A stretch of 64,000 bases of DNA from Aphanothece hegewaldii CCALA 016 (GCF_003007785.1 NZ_PXOH01000009.1:92334-156333); one strand, 5' to 3'. Positions 37,342-50,100 are shown, numbered from the stretch's first letter. Notes: generated by a model from the sequence alone, not told the origin. Numbers and translations: made by a program.

Positions 37342-38058
37342 ATGCCGACAGAAACAAATCAATGGTTGACGGTGAGTTATCAACCCGTCAGTCTATTTAC
37401 CCTCAAGCGTTCCGATGCGACGAATATGGCCGCTAAATCCAATTTAGTACCCACTCCTTATACGATTAAAATGGCGTTACTAAAAGTGATGTTAGAAAAT
37501 TTTGGAAAACATCACGCGAATGATTTTGCCAAATGGATCAAAAAAGAGTTTACTTGGATACGAGACTTACAGATTTATATTCAACCTCCTGAACGAATTA
37601 TCGTCAACCGCAACGGTTATAAACTGCGTTATTACGATCAAACGACGGATAAAGCAGATAAAACTCGTCCTACTTTGGCTATGCAAGATGGATTTGTCTT
37701 TCGGGAATGGGTATTCTTAGAAGGAGAGTTACAGCTTTGTTTAGGCCCGACACAACGTTTAGAAGAACTCGAAAACCTTCTATCGCAGATTAATTATTTT
37801 GGTAAACGAAGTTGTTTTTTTCAGTATTTAAGCGATCGTACATTCTCTAGCATTGAACCGCAACTACAATCGACATTCGATCAAGGTTTTATCCTACAAC
37901 CCCTTGATGATATGGGAAAAACAACAACTTTTGACAAAATTAACCCATTTTCGTCAGAACGCGCCATCCTGAATAAAGACCGAATTCCTACGATCGGATT
38001 TTTACCCCTACGTCTAATTGAAACAAGTACCCGCTACGACTTTTATGAAAGATACTAA
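37342..38058 (+). CDS. cas5: Cas5, Cascade subunit holding the crRNA 5' handle
   Basis: A 238-residue protein between cas7 and cas6. LTVSYQPVSLFTLKRSDATNMAAKSNLVPTPYTIKMALL is spread over residues 9-47 and fits the first RAMP strand and helix of Cas5. LEELENLLSQINYFGKRSC (about 135-153) is the typical Cas5 middle motif. No strong ribosome site is visible. The gene end overlaps the cas6 start by 14 bases. Confidence 0.82.
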   Translation: MPTETNQWLTVSYQPVSLFTLKRSDATNMAAKSNLVPTPYTIKMALLKVMLENFGKHHANDFAKWIKKEFTWIRDLQIYIQPPERIIVNRNGYKLRYYDQTTDKADKTRPTLAMQDGFVFREWVFLEGELQLCLGPTQRLEELENLLSQINYFGKRSCFFQYLSDRTFSSIEPQLQSTFDQGFILQPLDDMGKTTTFDKINPFSSERAILNKDRIPTIGFLPLRLIETSTRYDFYERY

Positions 38059-39037
38059 ATTTTCTTTGCTAACCCTAGTCTTACAACCTTGTTCTGAAAA
38101 TCCTCTGATTAGTCTTAATGAATGGTTATTAGAATATCGCTCATTGATCGCATTTATCCCTTTAACGTTCCAACAAGGCGTAGATAAGGTCATAGTTGCT
38201 ATTAACGATCCTCGCTTATATCCGTCACTATTGCAACTCATCTTTAAACAGCTAAATACTAATACGGTAGTTGAGTGGCAAAATAGAGCTTATCGAGTGA
38301 TTGGTGTCGAAACTGATCCCCATACTCTGCATATTTTCCAAATTCAAGTTTATCCCCAAAAACCACTCCCCAAAACTTTAGGTAGAGGAATACACGCTTT
38401 ATTTTTTACTTGGTTAGCAGAAGCAGACGCGAATTTAGCTGCATCCATCCATCAAAGCGATCTAATTCCCATGAGTCTTAGTATTTTTCCAGATGTTGTA
38501 AAGACTCGAATGATCTTAAAAATCGGATTGATCAAACCTTACCTACTTTCTCCTCTACTGTATGGTATTTCTCGCCATTTAGATAATGATATTATTCTCG
38601 CAGATGTTCCGTGTCGTCTCGGACAAGGAATTAGAATTTTACAGAATAATAATTACCATAGCTTATTTCAAATTCCCTCACAAAAAACAATAAATTTGCG
38701 TTTGCAATCTCCAACCAGTTTCAAGCAAGATAAATTTATTCAACCCTTTCCATTACCTCATTTAGTCTTTGAAAATTTACGCAAACGTTGGAACCAATTC
38801 GCACCCGAAGAACTTCATTATCCGATGATTGAATGGGAAGGTTTAACCAGTGCTTTTGAGTTAAAAACTCATGCTTTGAAAATGAAAGGAAGTCCTGAAA
38901 TCGGTTCTACAGGATGGGTTTGTTATGAATTTTCGAGTTTAGAACAAGCCAAAATCGCTACTACATTAGCACATTTTGGACAGTTTGCAGGTGTCGGTCG
39001 AAAAGTAGGAATGGGAATGGGACAACTTCAGTTATGA
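38045..39037 (+). CDS. cas6: Cas6, pre-crRNA endonuclease with N-terminal extension
   Basis: Cuts the array transcript within each repeat to leave the 5' handle. I chose the ATG at 38045 (330 residues); an upstream in-frame ATG at 38018 lies deeper in cas5. LGRGIHALFFTWLAEADANL with SIHQSDLIPMSLS (about 110-145) is the usual N-terminal Cas6 motif, and FGQFAGVGRKVGMGMGQLQL is the glycine-rich C-terminus. The usual start lies about 100 residues in, so an extra domain precedes it. The stop overlaps cas4 (ATGA). Confidence 0.87.
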   Translation: MKDTKFSLLTLVLQPCSENPLISLNEWLLEYRSLIAFIPLTFQQGVDKVIVAINDPRLYPSLLQLIFKQLNTNTVVEWQNRAYRVIGVETDPHTLHIFQIQVYPQKPLPKTLGRGIHALFFTWLAEADANLAASIHQSDLIPMSLSIFPDVVKTRMILKIGLIKPYLLSPLLYGISRHLDNDIILADVPCRLGQGIRILQNNNYHSLFQIPSQKTINLRLQSPTSFKQDKFIQPFPLPHLVFENLRKRWNQFAPEELHYPMIEWEGLTSAFELKTHALKMKGSPEIGSTGWVCYEFSSLEQAKIATTLAHFGQFAGVGRKVGMGMGQLQL

Positions 39038-39615
39038 ATGAAAATTATTTGCCTTTAGCTTATCTCAATGCGTGGGAATATTGTCCACGTCGCTTTTATT
39101 TAGAATATCAACTTGGCGAAATGGAGGATAACGAACATATAATTATGGGTCGTTATTTACATCGAAATATCGACTTGATAGGAATTATTCAAGAAGAAGA
39201 TACTACTATTTATCGCCATCAATGGGTATGGAGCGATCGCTTAATGGTAAATGGGATAATTGATGCAGTTGAAGAAAAAGATAATCAACTCATTCCATTA
39301 GAATACAAAAAAGGTCGAATGGGACGACATTTAAACGATCATTTTCAATTATGTGCTGCTGCTATATGTTTAGAGGAAAGATTGGGAAAAACAATCCCCT
39401 TTGGAGAGATTTTTTATCATGCTAGTCGTCGTCGTCAAAAAGTTGATTTTACCCCCCAACTACGACAATTAACTGAGCAAAATATCAAAATGGCGCAATT
39501 AGCAGTTAATCAACCAATGCCTTTACCGATTGATAACATCAAAAAATGTAAAGATTGTAGCCTAAAAGGTATTTGTCTTCCCGAAGAAGTCACCTATCTT
39601 AAAACCTTAATTTAG
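39034..39615 (+). CDS. cas4: Cas4, iron-sulfur nuclease of spacer acquisition
   Basis: A 193-residue RecB-like nuclease that trims prespacers and reads the PAM. Cys17 (LNAWEYCPRRFYLEYQLGE) plus Cys172, Cys175 and Cys181 (CKDCSLKGIC) form the Fe-S cluster set. VNGIIDAVEEKDNQLIPLEYKKGRMG, split over about 75-100, carries the nuclease Asp and E-x-K. It overlaps cas6 and is 65 bases from cas1. Confidence 0.93.
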   Translation: MNENYLPLAYLNAWEYCPRRFYLEYQLGEMEDNEHIIMGRYLHRNIDLIGIIQEEDTTIYRHQWVWSDRLMVNGIIDAVEEKDNQLIPLEYKKGRMGRHLNDHFQLCAAAICLEERLGKTIPFGEIFYHASRRRQKVDFTPQLRQLTEQNIKMAQLAVNQPMPLPIDNIKKCKDCSLKGICLPEEVTYLKTLI

Positions 39616-39680
39616 AGCTTGCTCTTAGTGAAATTTACATCAATCAAATCAGCCAATTTACTTTTAAGTAATTATTAATT

Positions 39681-40658
39681 ATGTCTGTTCTTTATGTCTT
39701 ACAACCAGAAGCTGTGATTAGTAAAACATACGAAGCTTTTACCGTTAGCGAAAAAAAAGAAGATGGCTCATGGAAAAAGCGAACTGTTGCCGCACAAACA
39801 CTAGAACAAATTGTTTTGATGGGAAATCCACAATTAACTGGAGATGCTTTGGTTTATGCTTTAGAATTAGGAATACCTGTTCATTATTTAACAATATACG
39901 GTAAATATTTAGGTAGTGCATTACCTGGTTATTCTCGCAATGCACGCTTAAGATTAGCTCAATATGAAGTTTATCAAGATTTGCAACGCCGCTTATCTTT
40001 GGTGCAAGCGATCGTTACTGCCAAAATTCATAATCAATATAATGTACTCTATCGTCATAACCAATCCGAAAATCCTCTAAAAAATCGCAAAAAAGAAGTT
40101 AAACAAAAACAAACAATTGACGAAGTAAGAGGGATGGAAGGACTAGCAGCAAGAGAATATTTTTCTTACTGGACACAAATGTTAGGAAAAAATTGGACTT
40201 TTCCAGGTAGAAATCGTCGTCCACCCACCGATCCAGTCAATTCGCTTTTGAGTTTTTCCTATGGATTATTGCGCGTACAAGTAACTGCTGCAACCCATTT
40301 AGCGGGTTTAGATCCATATATAGGTTATTTACATGAGCCTAACAGAGGACAACCATCAATGGTCTTGGATTTGATGGAGGAATTTCGCCCGATTATTTCC
40401 GATAATGTTGTTTTATCTGTGTTGAATAAAGGTGAAATAAAACCGAATGATTTTAATGAAAGTTTAGGAGCATATACACTTTCCGATGCTGGAAGAAAAA
40501 TATTTTTACAAGCATTTGAACGTAAAATGAACGACCAGTTTAAACATCCAGTATTTGGTTATCAATGTACTTATCGCCGTGCGATTGAATTACAAGCTCG
40601 TTTGTTGAGTCGGCATTTACAAGAAGGAATTGTTTATAAACCATTAATACTAAGATGA
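39681..40658 (+). CDS. cas1: Cas1, spacer integrase
   Basis: A 325-residue Cas1. The metal-binding triad is visible: Glu153 in VRGMEGLAAREYF, His218 in YIGYLHEPNRGQPS and Glu233 in LDLMEEFRPI. The N-terminal domain starts LYVLQPEAVISKTYEAF. It joins prespacers to the leader end of the array together with Cas2. Its stop overlaps the cas2 start (ATGA). Confidence 0.97.
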   Translation: MSVLYVLQPEAVISKTYEAFTVSEKKEDGSWKKRTVAAQTLEQIVLMGNPQLTGDALVYALELGIPVHYLTIYGKYLGSALPGYSRNARLRLAQYEVYQDLQRRLSLVQAIVTAKIHNQYNVLYRHNQSENPLKNRKKEVKQKQTIDEVRGMEGLAAREYFSYWTQMLGKNWTFPGRNRRPPTDPVNSLLSFSYGLLRVQVTAATHLAGLDPYIGYLHEPNRGQPSMVLDLMEEFRPIISDNVVLSVLNKGEIKPNDFNESLGAYTLSDAGRKIFLQAFERKMNDQFKHPVFGYQCTYRRAIELQARLLSRHLQEGIVYKPLILR

Positions 40659-40948
40659 ATACACAATTTTACCTGATCATTTACGATTTACCAGACACAA
40701 AAGCCGCTAATAAACGTAGAACACGGTTGCATAAACTTTTATCGGGTTATGGTAAATGGACACAATATAGTGTTTTTGAATGCTTTCTTACAGCCATTCA
40801 ATTCGCCAAACTCCAGCATAAAATTGAAGAATTAATTAAACCCGCAGAAGATTCGGTTAGAATTTATGTACTAGATGTTGGATCAGTTAAGCGTACCATT
40901 ACCTACGGTTCCGAAAAACCCCGACAAGAGACCGTTATCATTTTATAA
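40655..40948 (+). CDS. cas2: Cas2, adaptation complex subunit
   Basis: A 97-residue Cas2 with YLIIYDLPDTKAANKRRTRL at the start, GYGKWTQYSVFEC and DSVRIYVLDVGSVKR. This is the usual ferredoxin-like dimer that bridges two Cas1 dimers. It is the last gene before the array leader, and the array lies in the same orientation. Confidence 0.97.
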   Translation: MNTQFYLIIYDLPDTKAANKRRTRLHKLLSGYGKWTQYSVFECFLTAIQFAKLQHKIEELIKPAEDSVRIYVLDVGSVKRTITYGSEKPRQETVIIL

Positions 40949-40949
40949 T

Positions 40950-41023
40950 GGTTTCTAGAGCTATTTTTGGCGAATCGAAGTGAGGGCGAAAACCCTAGGG
41001 GTTCTGCCAAAAACTCTAGAACC
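40950..41023 (+). terminator. Long imperfect stem-loop after cas2
   Basis: Left arm 40950-40971 (GGTTTCTAGAG, then TTTTTGGC) pairs with right arm 41006-41023 (GCCAAAAACTCTAGAACC) with a few bulges. The loop contains a second hairpin, AACCCTAGGGGTT (40990-41002). It starts two bases after the cas2 stop. It may end the cas operon transcript or form part of the leader's integration platform. There is no run of T directly after it. Confidence 0.5.
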
Positions 41024-41167
41024 TTGACAAATCAATAGTTTTAGTGTTTGATTAATATAGTTAACAAGGCTTTTAATGAGAGTTATTTTCAATTATTTGA
41101 GAACTGAGATCGGGTTTGCCAAATTCCTACCTCAAACCGGCTCTCTGAAAGCTTTCTAGCTGGCAGA
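41024..41167 (+). promoter_or_regulatory. CRISPR leader with likely promoter
   Basis: AT-rich leader directly before the first repeat. TTGACA at 41024-41029 is followed after 17 bases by TTTGAT (41047-41052), a plausible but weak -10; TAATAT at 41053 is an alternative. Transcription would run into the array on the + strand, in agreement with the repeat handle. Leader identity is supported by the neighbouring cas1-cas2 and by the degenerate repeat at the far end. Confidence 0.6.
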
Positions 41168-44100
41168 CTTTCTATTAACTGAATCCTGTTTACGGGATTG
41201 AAACTGATTTGTCATAGTCCTGATACTCGCTTATGTCTAGCACTTTCTATTAACTGAATCCTGTTTACGGGATTGAAACTCATACTTTTCCTCCTTCTTT
41301 TTAATCAATAATTACTTTCTATTAACTGAATCCTGTTTACGGGATTGAAACTACCCCTACCCCATCGGAAGAATCGAAAGTCTCCCTTGACTTTCTATTA
41401 ACTGAATCCTGTTTACGGGATTGAAACGGGGACTAACCACAAAATACTATTACTAAAATGAAACTTTCTATTAACTGAATCCTGTTTACGGGATTGAAAC
41501 AAAAATCCCTACCTTATTGGGATGAAGATATGTTTGCTTTCTATTAACTGAATCCTGTTTACGGGATTGAAACGAGCAATATGAGGACTATGAGGATTAT
41601 GGGGATGAGCTTTCTATTAACTGAATCCTGTTTACGGGATTGAAACGACCTGCGGGGGCTTTAACTATCAAACACATAATGCCTTTCTATTAACTGAATC
41701 CTGTTTACGGGATTGAAACAAGATCTTTAACGCTAAATTTAGAGAAGAACGGCTCTTTCTATTAACTGAATCCTGTTTACGGGATTGAAACAAATGGACA
41801 TGCATTCCCGCGGTCTTCTCCCACGTTCTTTCTATTAACTGAATCCTGTTTACGGGATTGAAACGATTTAAGGTTAAAAGCGCGTCCACCAAAGGGAAAC
41901 TCTTTCTATTAACTGAATCCTGTTTACGGGATTGAAACATAGCCTATAAGGGCTATAACCCTTATAGGTTAGCTTTCTATTAACTGAATCCTGTTTACGG
42001 GATTGAAACTCAATATCTATATCTAAATCATCGTCAAGAGAGCCGAAAACTTTCTATTAACTGAATCCTGTTTACGGGATTGAAACTTAGGATTTTTACC
42101 AGGAGGGCGGCTTGCCAAGGGCTTTCTATTAACTGAATCCTGTTTACGGGATTGAAACAATAAACTATCTCTTGATAGCTCATCAGCTAATCTCTTTCTA
42201 TTAACTGAATCCTGTTTACGGGATTGAAACGTTGTGGAACCAACGACTACCGCGACCACAATAACCACTACTTTCTATTAACTGAATCCTGTTTACGGGA
42301 TTGAAACAGTCAATTTAACAGCGCAAGAGGCTATGGTGTAGTTCTTTCTATTAACTGAATCCTGTTTACGGGATTGAAACGCTCACATGGCGACAAACCA
42401 CGAGACAGGATAGCTCTTTCTATTAACTGAATCCTGTTTACGGGATTGAAACATAGGTTTGAGCAAAATCAAAAGCGTTCATTTTTATCTTTCTATTAAC
42501 TGAATCCTGTTTACGGGATTGAAACGTTTAAATCAACTGGCAGACAGGGGAGATTTTCTCTTTCTATTAACTGAATCCTGTTTACGGGATTGAAACAAAC
42601 GAACATGAGACAATTCGTCTTTATTGATATCTTTCTATTAACTGAATCCTGTTTACGGGATTGAAACTATTGCAGAATTTAGAAGGTTTTGCTCATCAAA
42701 TTATACTTTCTATTAACTGAATCCTGTTTACGGGATTGAAACTTCAATTGTTCATTATTATCATAAACAATCTCTACATCAACTTTCTATTAACTGAATC
42801 CTGTTTACGGGATTGAAACGAGGACTGGAAGGCGAGAAGACTGTCGATAAACTTGCTTTCTATTAACTGAATCCTGTTTACGGGATTGAAACGGGAGAAG
42901 GGCAAGCGTGTTTATAGCCGTCATTGCCCTTTCTATTAACTGAATCCTGTTTACGGGATTGAAACGCGTTGTTCCTTGGGTTAAGATTTTTAACGACACA
43001 ACTGTTGCGGTTCTTTCTATTAACTGAATCCTGTTTACGGGATTGAAACGCGAGAACTCGCAAGAATTATGGATGCGGTTGGAATTCTTTCTATTAACTG
43101 AATCCTGTTTACGGGATTGAAACAAATCCTTCAAGCCGTCAAGTTGTTCCAGTCTCGGAAACTTTCTATTAACTGAATCCTGTTTACGGGATTGAAACAT
43201 CTGAAGATAGCCCCTTAAAGAACAAAGAACACATTCTTTCTATTAACTGAATCCTGTTTACGGGATTGAAACGAGCTTTGTCGATTATTTTTGCACTGCT
43301 TCCTTAACTTTCTATTAACTGAATCCTGTTTACGGGATTGAAACTATTTGAGGGTGGACGGGATTTAATTCCTCTTGGTTTCTTTCTATTAACTGAATCC
43401 TGTTTACGGGATTGAAACGGACACTCTCCAATTGTCGTCTAGGGACAACTGGCCAACTTTCTATTAACTGAATCCTGTTTACGGGATTGAAACAGATATC
43501 CCTGCAACCACTAATTCAAATGAACGCACCTTTCTATTAACTGAATCCTGTTTACGGGATTGAAACATAGTATAACTTGCATTTTACAAGCTATCATAGC
43601 AACTTTCTATTAACTGAATCCTGTTTACGGGATTGAAACATTTTTTGTAGGCAATCGTCAATTCTTCTAGGGGTCTTTCTATTAACTGAATCCTGTTTAC
43701 GGGATTGAAACGCTAGATAGCCAAGAGAACTATCAACAGACCTATACCTTTCTATTAACTGAATCCTGTTTACGGGATTGAAACCCTAAGCTCATAATTC
43801 AACCCCCGTTAATCTTTTAACTTTCTATTAACTGAATCCTGTTTACGGGATTGAAACATTTACTATCGCTAAATCTAGCTGAAATCAATGATTTATTCTT
43901 TCTATTAACTGAATCCTGTTTACGGGATTGAAACTTCTGCACCAACCATTCTAATACTTGTTCTTTCGTCTTTCTATTAACTGAATCCTGTTTACGGGAT
44001 TGAAACGGCGAAGCAGTGCGTTCATTTGAATTAGTGGTTGCCTTTCTATTAACTGAATCCTGTTTACGGGATTGAAACATTTAGAATTAAATCAAGATAC

Positions 44101-47100
44101 TTATAAATATTTCTTTCTATTAACTGAATCCTGTTTACGGGATTGAAACAAGCTAATCCTTTATCCATAGTACCTTTACAGTTTACCTTTCTATTAACTG
44201 AATCCTGTTTACGGGATTGAAACATAAATCTTTCTTTAATTTCTACTAAGTCTAAATTAGCTTTCTATTAACTGAATCCTGTTTACGGGATTGAAACACT
44301 TGAACTCGGAATCGGACTCCGAATGACCGACATTAGAACTTTCTATTAACTGAATCCTGTTTACGGGATTGAAACTTCCCTTTTGATCAATTTTAATCAA
44401 TATTAAACAACTTTCTATTAACTGAATCCTGTTTACGGGATTGAAACAGCGTAGAAAGCCACGCCTAAATCTATTAAACGTTTACTTTCTATTAACTGAA
44501 TCCTGTTTACGGGATTGAAACTTTTGAGAAGTTATGGCAATGCAGAAAGGTTTGCTCCTTTCTATTAACTGAATCCTGTTTACGGGATTGAAACAAAAAT
44601 CCCTACCTTATTGGGATGAAGATATGTTTCTTTCTATTAACTGAATCCTGTTTACGGGATTGAAACTTCGCCTTTGAGTTGGTCGAGCCGTTCTTTTGGT
44701 GCTTTCTATTAACTGAATCCTGTTTACGGGATTGAAACGTCCGATTCCAACTTGAGCAGCAACTCCGATACTCTTTCTATTAACTGAATCCTGTTTACGG
44801 GATTGAAACGGGCAAAAGCCCAATCCTCTACCAGCCGCAGTCACTGCTTTCTATTAACTGAATCCTGTTTACGGGATTGAAACTATAAATTGACATTAAC
44901 TGAAGATAATCTCCCTAAGATTAGTCCTAGTGCTTTCTATTAACTGAATCCTGTTTACGGGATTGAAACATCTTTTTTAAAATAATATTTGAGTTAAATT
45001 TTAGGACCTTTCTATTAACTGAATCCTGTTTACGGGATTGAAACATTAATATTTTGAAATTATATGCCAGATTATAATTCTTTCTATTAACTGAATCCTG
45101 TTTACGGGATTGAAACTTTTTTCTGATAATCACAGAAAAATACATCTTTTTCTTTCTATTAACTGAATCCTGTTTACGGGATTGAAACAATAAAAATTAG
45201 CCTATTAGTTTTACTTGTTATAGACACTTTCTATTAACTGAATCCTGTTTACGGGATTGAAACTTACTACTTTAGCTTAGATATTTAACTATTTAAAACT
45301 CTTTCTATTAACTGAATCCTGTTTACGGGATTGAAACAAAATTTTATCTAAAGAAAGTCAGTATTATTTTTCTCTTTCTATTAACTGAATCCTGTTTACG
45401 GGATTGAAACAATCATGATTTACAATCACAAGCTACTTTTGGTTTTCTTTCTATTAACTGAATCCTGTTTACGGGATTGAAACAATATTTTTTTACTCTC
45501 TAGTAAAAAAAATCATGATTTCTTTCTATTAACTGAATCCTGTTTACGGGATTGAAACAATAATGAACCTGCCTTTAATACTAATCATAATTATCTTTCT
45601 ATTAACTGAATCCTGTTTACGGGATTGAAACAAGATTCTAATTTAGCAATAACTTTTTTAACTAACTTTCTATTAACTGAATCCTGTTTACGGGATTGAA
45701 ACTTACTATCTAAATTAGTGATTGTCTTTAATTCCGAGTCTTTCTATTAACTGAATCCTGTTTACGGGATTGAAACATTTATATATAAATTCTATATAAT
45801 ATATAATAATATCTTTCTATTAACTGAATCCTGTTTACGGGATTGAAACATTTCTAAATAATAATCTACTATTTCTACATAATTTACTTTCTATTAACTG
45901 AATCCTGTTTACGGGATTGAAACGATAGAAAGATTAGACATATAATACAATAAAATAATCTTTCTATTAACTGAATCCTGTTTACGGGATTGAAACTTTG
46001 CTGATAATATTGATATAAGCCATTTTTTGTCTTTCTATTAACTGAATCCTGTTTACGGGATTGAAACAAATCAGCTAAAAGTAAAATATCTAGTGGTGGT
46101 ACTCTTTCTATTAACTGAATCCTGTTTACGGGATTGAAACTTTATTTTTTCAATATAAATCATCATTTTTTCATTTCTTTCTATTAACTGAATCCTGTTT
46201 ACGGGATTGAAACATATTGAAGGTAGAAAAAATTTAGCAGCAGTTAAAGCTTTCTATTAACTGAATCCTGTTTACGGGATTGAAACGTAGTCGGTTCTTT
46301 TGTGGGATTTATGCTTGTTGGGTAGTACTTTCTATTAACTGAATCCTGTTTACGGGATTGAAACCGTCTTGCGCACAAGAACTAGACAGGAAACCCGCTT
46401 TCTATTAACTGAATCCTGTTTACGGGATTGAAACTGTTCTAACTTCGATGTCTCCATATTTGTTTTTTACTTTCTATTAACTGAATCCTGTTTACGGGAT
46501 TGAAACTTTAAAGCCGTTCTTTTCTAAATTTAACGCCAAGGACTTTCTATTAACTGAATCCTGTTTACGGGATTGAAACTGGAACCATTCAAGGCGATGG
46601 AGATAATCGATAATGCTTTCTATTAACTGAATCCTGTTTACGGGATTGAAACAACAAATTATGTTGCTTTCAAGATTTTTCCAGTATCCTTTCTATTAAC
46701 TGAATCCTGTTTACGGGATTGAAACTGAGGAAAGCAATGATGATGAGGATTCCTTTGACGGCTTTCTATTAACTGAATCCTGTTTACGGGATTGAAACTT
46801 TGCGATGAAGCAGGAATAACGCTAGAAGATCTAGCCTTTCTATTAACTGAATCCTGTTTACGGGATTGAAACCATAGAACTTTGTGCCTTAAACAATTCA
46901 TGGAATGCTGATCTTTCTATTAACTGAATCCTGTTTACGGGATTGAAACGAGATCAAGGTCGCTACATTCTTGAAACGAAACCGTCTTTCTTTCTATTAA
47001 CTGAATCCTGTTTACGGGATTGAAACAATAACATCATAGTTTTCCCTTTTAATCAATATTACTTTCTATTAACTGAATCCTGTTTACGGGATTGAAACGA

Positions 47101-50100
47101 CACGATTCAAGGCGATCAGCATAGCATTCCATGAATTCTTTCTATTAACTGAATCCTGTTTACGGGATTGAAACGATGTCGGGATCATATAAAAAGTCCA
47201 CAGCGAACTGTCCTTGCTTTCTATTAACTGAATCCTGTTTACGGGATTGAAACCATTAGTTTCGACCGCATAAATCAAGATGCGGTCCTTTCTATTAACT
47301 GAATCCTGTTTACGGGATTGAAACGCAGTTAGTGCCGTCCGAGAAACTGACAATTCTTCCCGCTTTCTATTAACTGAATCCTGTTTACGGGATTGAAACT
47401 TCTATTTTCTATTGTTAGATTGTTTAATAAATTTTGCTTTCTATTAACTGAATCCTGTTTACGGGATTGAAACTTCTAGTGTTATTTTTGCTTCATCACA
47501 AAAACGCGTCTTTCTATTAACTGAATCCTGTTTACGGGATTGAAACAATTATATTCTTTATTAAAATTATGTAGATTTTTTCTTTCTATTAACTGAATCC
47601 TGTTTACGGGATTGAAACACATATGCTAGTATCTCAAGTCTCATTAAATAATCCTTTCTATTAACTGAATCCTGTTTACGGGATTGAAACTATAAGCAAA
47701 AATAAAACTATGTTTTATTTAAGGCTTTCTATTAACTGAATCCTGTTTACGGGATTGAAACTCTTCAATAGTATCATGTAATATAGCTATTACTTTCTCT
47801 TTCTATTAACTGAATCCTGTTTACGGGATTGAAACTTTACTACTTTATCATTAAAAACTAGAATAATACTATCCTTTCTATTAACTGAATCCTGTTTACG
47901 GGATTGAAACAAAAATAGTAAAATATTTAATACCTTTTAACATTACTTTCTATTAACTGAATCCTGTTTACGGGATTGAAACTAAATAAATACTCTCTAT
48001 TTAAAATTTAATACCCTACTTTCTATTAACTGAATCCTGTTTACGGGATTGAAACAGTTTATCTTTAAATAAATTAAATAATTTACTAACTTTCTATTAA
48101 CTGAATCCTGTTTACGGGATTGAAACGTAATTATTATTCTTTTCTAAAATATTAATATAGAACTTTCTATTAACTGAATCCTGTTTACGGGATTGAAACA
48201 AACTATTTTCTATTTCTTCAGTAGTAAATAAGTCCTTTCTATTAACTGAATCCTGTTTACGGGATTGAAACTAAATCAAATTATTTGTGACGACCATAGA
48301 GTTTTACTTTCTATTAACTGAATCCTGTTTACGGGATTGAAACAAAGATTTAATTAATTTCTACCAATTATAGTTCTTTCTATTAACTGAATCCTGTTTA
48401 CGGGATTGAAACAATCAATGTCAGTAATTAAAGAAGTGCAAAATGTACTTTCTATTAACTGAATCCTGTTTACGGGATTGAAACAATATACTACTTTACC
48501 TAAATTATCCCATAACTTACTTTCTATTAACTGAATCCTGTTTACGGGATTGAAACTATTTTAATTTAAGTATTCTTGATAAATAGTTATATTACTTTCT
48601 ATTAACTGAATCCTGTTTACGGGATTGAAACTTTTTTAAGATAATAATTAACCCATTGATAATCTACCTTTCTATTAACTGAATCCTGTTTACGGGATTG
48701 AAACAAGTCAAAAGACCATGAATCTTTCTATATAGTAGATCTTTCTATTAACTGAATCCTGTTTACGGGATTGAAACACTCTTATTCATACAAAAGGTTA
48801 TATAAGGCTAAGACTTTCTATTAACTGAATCCTGTTTACGGGATTGAAACTTTTATTTCTATCATATTGTATAATTTTTTTTGGTTCTTTCTATTAACTG
48901 AATCCTGTTTACGGGATTGAAACTATTATTTTTTCTATTTCTACTTCTAGCATGGTTTTACTTTCTATTAACTGAATCCTGTTTACGGGATTGAAACAGT
49001 TTACATAGTTTTCATAAAAAACCAATAATATTTCTTTCTATTAACTGAATCCTGTTTACGGGATTGAAACGAAATTAATTAAATCTTTTAATACCTAAAT
49101 AACCTCTTTCTATTAACTGAATCCTGTTTACGGGATTGAAACAAGATTACTTCATTTTCTATAGTCTCTTTACCTGAGCTTTCTATTAACTGAATCCTGT
49201 TTACGGGATTGAAACTACATTCGGAACGGAAAACTTTAAAGTCAAGCGCGTTCACTTTCTATTAACTGAATCCTGTTTACGGGATTGAAACGATATTTCT
49301 ATCTCCAGCTTTGATACTATTAAGTCTTTCTATTAACTGAATCCTGTTTACGGGATTGAAACTGATTAGATTTAATGCTGGCAGCTCTTTACCTTTTAAC
49401 TTTCTATTAACTGAATCCTGTTTACGGGATTGAAACATAATCCAACCATCTAGATATTTACCTTTTTGCCCTTTCTATTAACTGAATCCTGTTTACGGGA
49501 TTGAAACCTGTTTAGTCTTAATTAGATATAGTACGGCTTCTCGACTTTCTATTAACTGAATCCTGTTTACGGGATTGAAACTTTGCGATCACTAAATTAT
49601 CCAATAGATATTTTTCTTCTTTCTATTAACTGAATCCTGTTTACGGGATTGAAACATTCGTGGAAAGTTTAATTGGGTTACGACCAAATCTTTCTTTCTA
49701 TTAACTGAATCCTGTTTACGGGATTGAAACAGGTAGTTGGACTGCCAATTATTCCAGTTGGAACTACTTTCTATTAACTGAATCCTGTTTACGGGATTGA
49801 AACTAGAAAGTTTAAAAAAATTTTTGTATGAAGGCAAGATAAAAATCTTTCTATTAACTGAATCCTGTTTACGGGATTGAAACAGAGCTTGCTCAATTTC
49901 TAAGCGTTCCTTGTCAGCCGCTTTCTATTAACTGAATCCTGTTTACGGGATTGAAACCTTTTTCGTTTCCATCATTAGTTGGTTTCTCCTTTTTCTTTCT
50001 ATTAACTGAATCCTGTTTACGGGATTGAAACAATAATTCGTGTTCTTCGTTTAATTTTTGGAATTCTCTTTCTATTAACTGAATCCTGTTTACGGGATTG

